Origin: Spongilla lacustris
Lineage: Eukaryota > Porifera > Demospongiae > Spongillida > Spongillidae
Length of the DNA stretch: 64,000 bases
Reading direction: 5' to 3'
Assembly (NCBI GenBank): GCA_949361645.1
Contig: OX442437.1
Location: forward strand, 1,127,075 to 1,191,074
Both the position numbers and the translations under genes were made by a program. Below are positions 63,888 to 64,000 of the stretch, piece by piece (position 1 is the first letter of the stretch; the number at the start of each line of letters is the position of its first letter). The notes beneath the pieces were generated by a model. The model was not told the DNA's origin. It worked only from the letters and a program-made list of their open reading frames with translations, and made no database searches.

Positions 63888-64000
63888 TGACATAGGATTT
63901 ATCAAATCTCAGTTTGGAACAGAAATACACCAATTGACAATAAATTGTGTATATAATTCTAATAGGATGTCAAGTCTGCCATTAGAGGTCCCTTCATCTC

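Larger units (their letters stand above)
60606..64000. repeat. Segmental duplication, copy B (runs off the window)
   Basis: Counterpart of 51.09-55.33 kb. It starts exactly where peptidase copy 3 is truncated and lacks the 2.4-kb segment found in copy A. The block from 63120 is almost identical to 54440-55330. Confidence 0.9.

Overview
The window is animal (metazoan) nuclear DNA. It has spliced genes with short GT-AG introns, metazoan families (Rac-type Rho GTPases, FAM227, a type II membrane M28 peptidase of the NAALADase/PSMA family) and dense mobile-element debris: LINE remnants, a Ginger-type transposon, hAT elements and elements with 9-bp target duplications. It also carries long G/C homopolymers, CA/CT microsatellites and a striking excess of the palindrome TACATGTA. 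A marine invertebrate, possibly a sponge, fits best; this is inference from style, not from a match.

Layout. About 3.1-3.7 kb: LINE remnant. 3.98-6.88 kb (minus): a six-exon Rac-like GTPase with changed catalytic motifs. 7.1-7.7 kb: broken duplicate of a second Rac-like gene. 9.3-10.26 kb (minus): a DxD glycosyltransferase. 12-13.4 kb: rearranged duplicate pieces. 13.98-18.52 kb: a degenerate Ginger-like element with integrase fragments. 19.3-20.04 kb: a minisatellite with a foldback element inserted. 21.88-24.10 kb (minus): a second, apparently complete Rac-like gene with an even more altered nucleotide site but an intact CAAX box. 25.44-30.00 kb (plus): a FAM227-domain gene whose splice acceptors lie at the ends of microsatellites. 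30.18-34.36 kb (minus) and 39.16-42.57 kb (plus): two complete ten-exon M28B peptidase genes as an inverted pair, separated by LINE pieces, a hAT element and a minisatellite. 42.6-59.6 kb: mostly repeats, with two opposed LINE remnants, a composite palindrome, a decayed coding region on minus and a nested transposon (hAT inside a 9-bp-TSD element). 59.66-60.55 kb: a third M28 copy, first exon only. 60.6-64 kb: a segmental duplicate of about 51.1-55.3 kb, carrying a small four-exon gene that is intact here and broken in the other copy.

The most notable biology is the Rac-like pair. Both paralogues are altered at positions equivalent to Rac residues 12, 59 and 61 (the sites also changed in the GTPase-deficient Rnd proteins), share an acidic residue at 13 and alanine at 14, and keep Rac exon boundaries plus one extra shared intron. 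They look like an expanded lineage of atypical or pseudo-GTPases rather than random pseudogenes. The peptidase pair keeps every zinc ligand and the general base, but differs from human GCPII, and between copies, in the glutamate and arginine-patch pockets.
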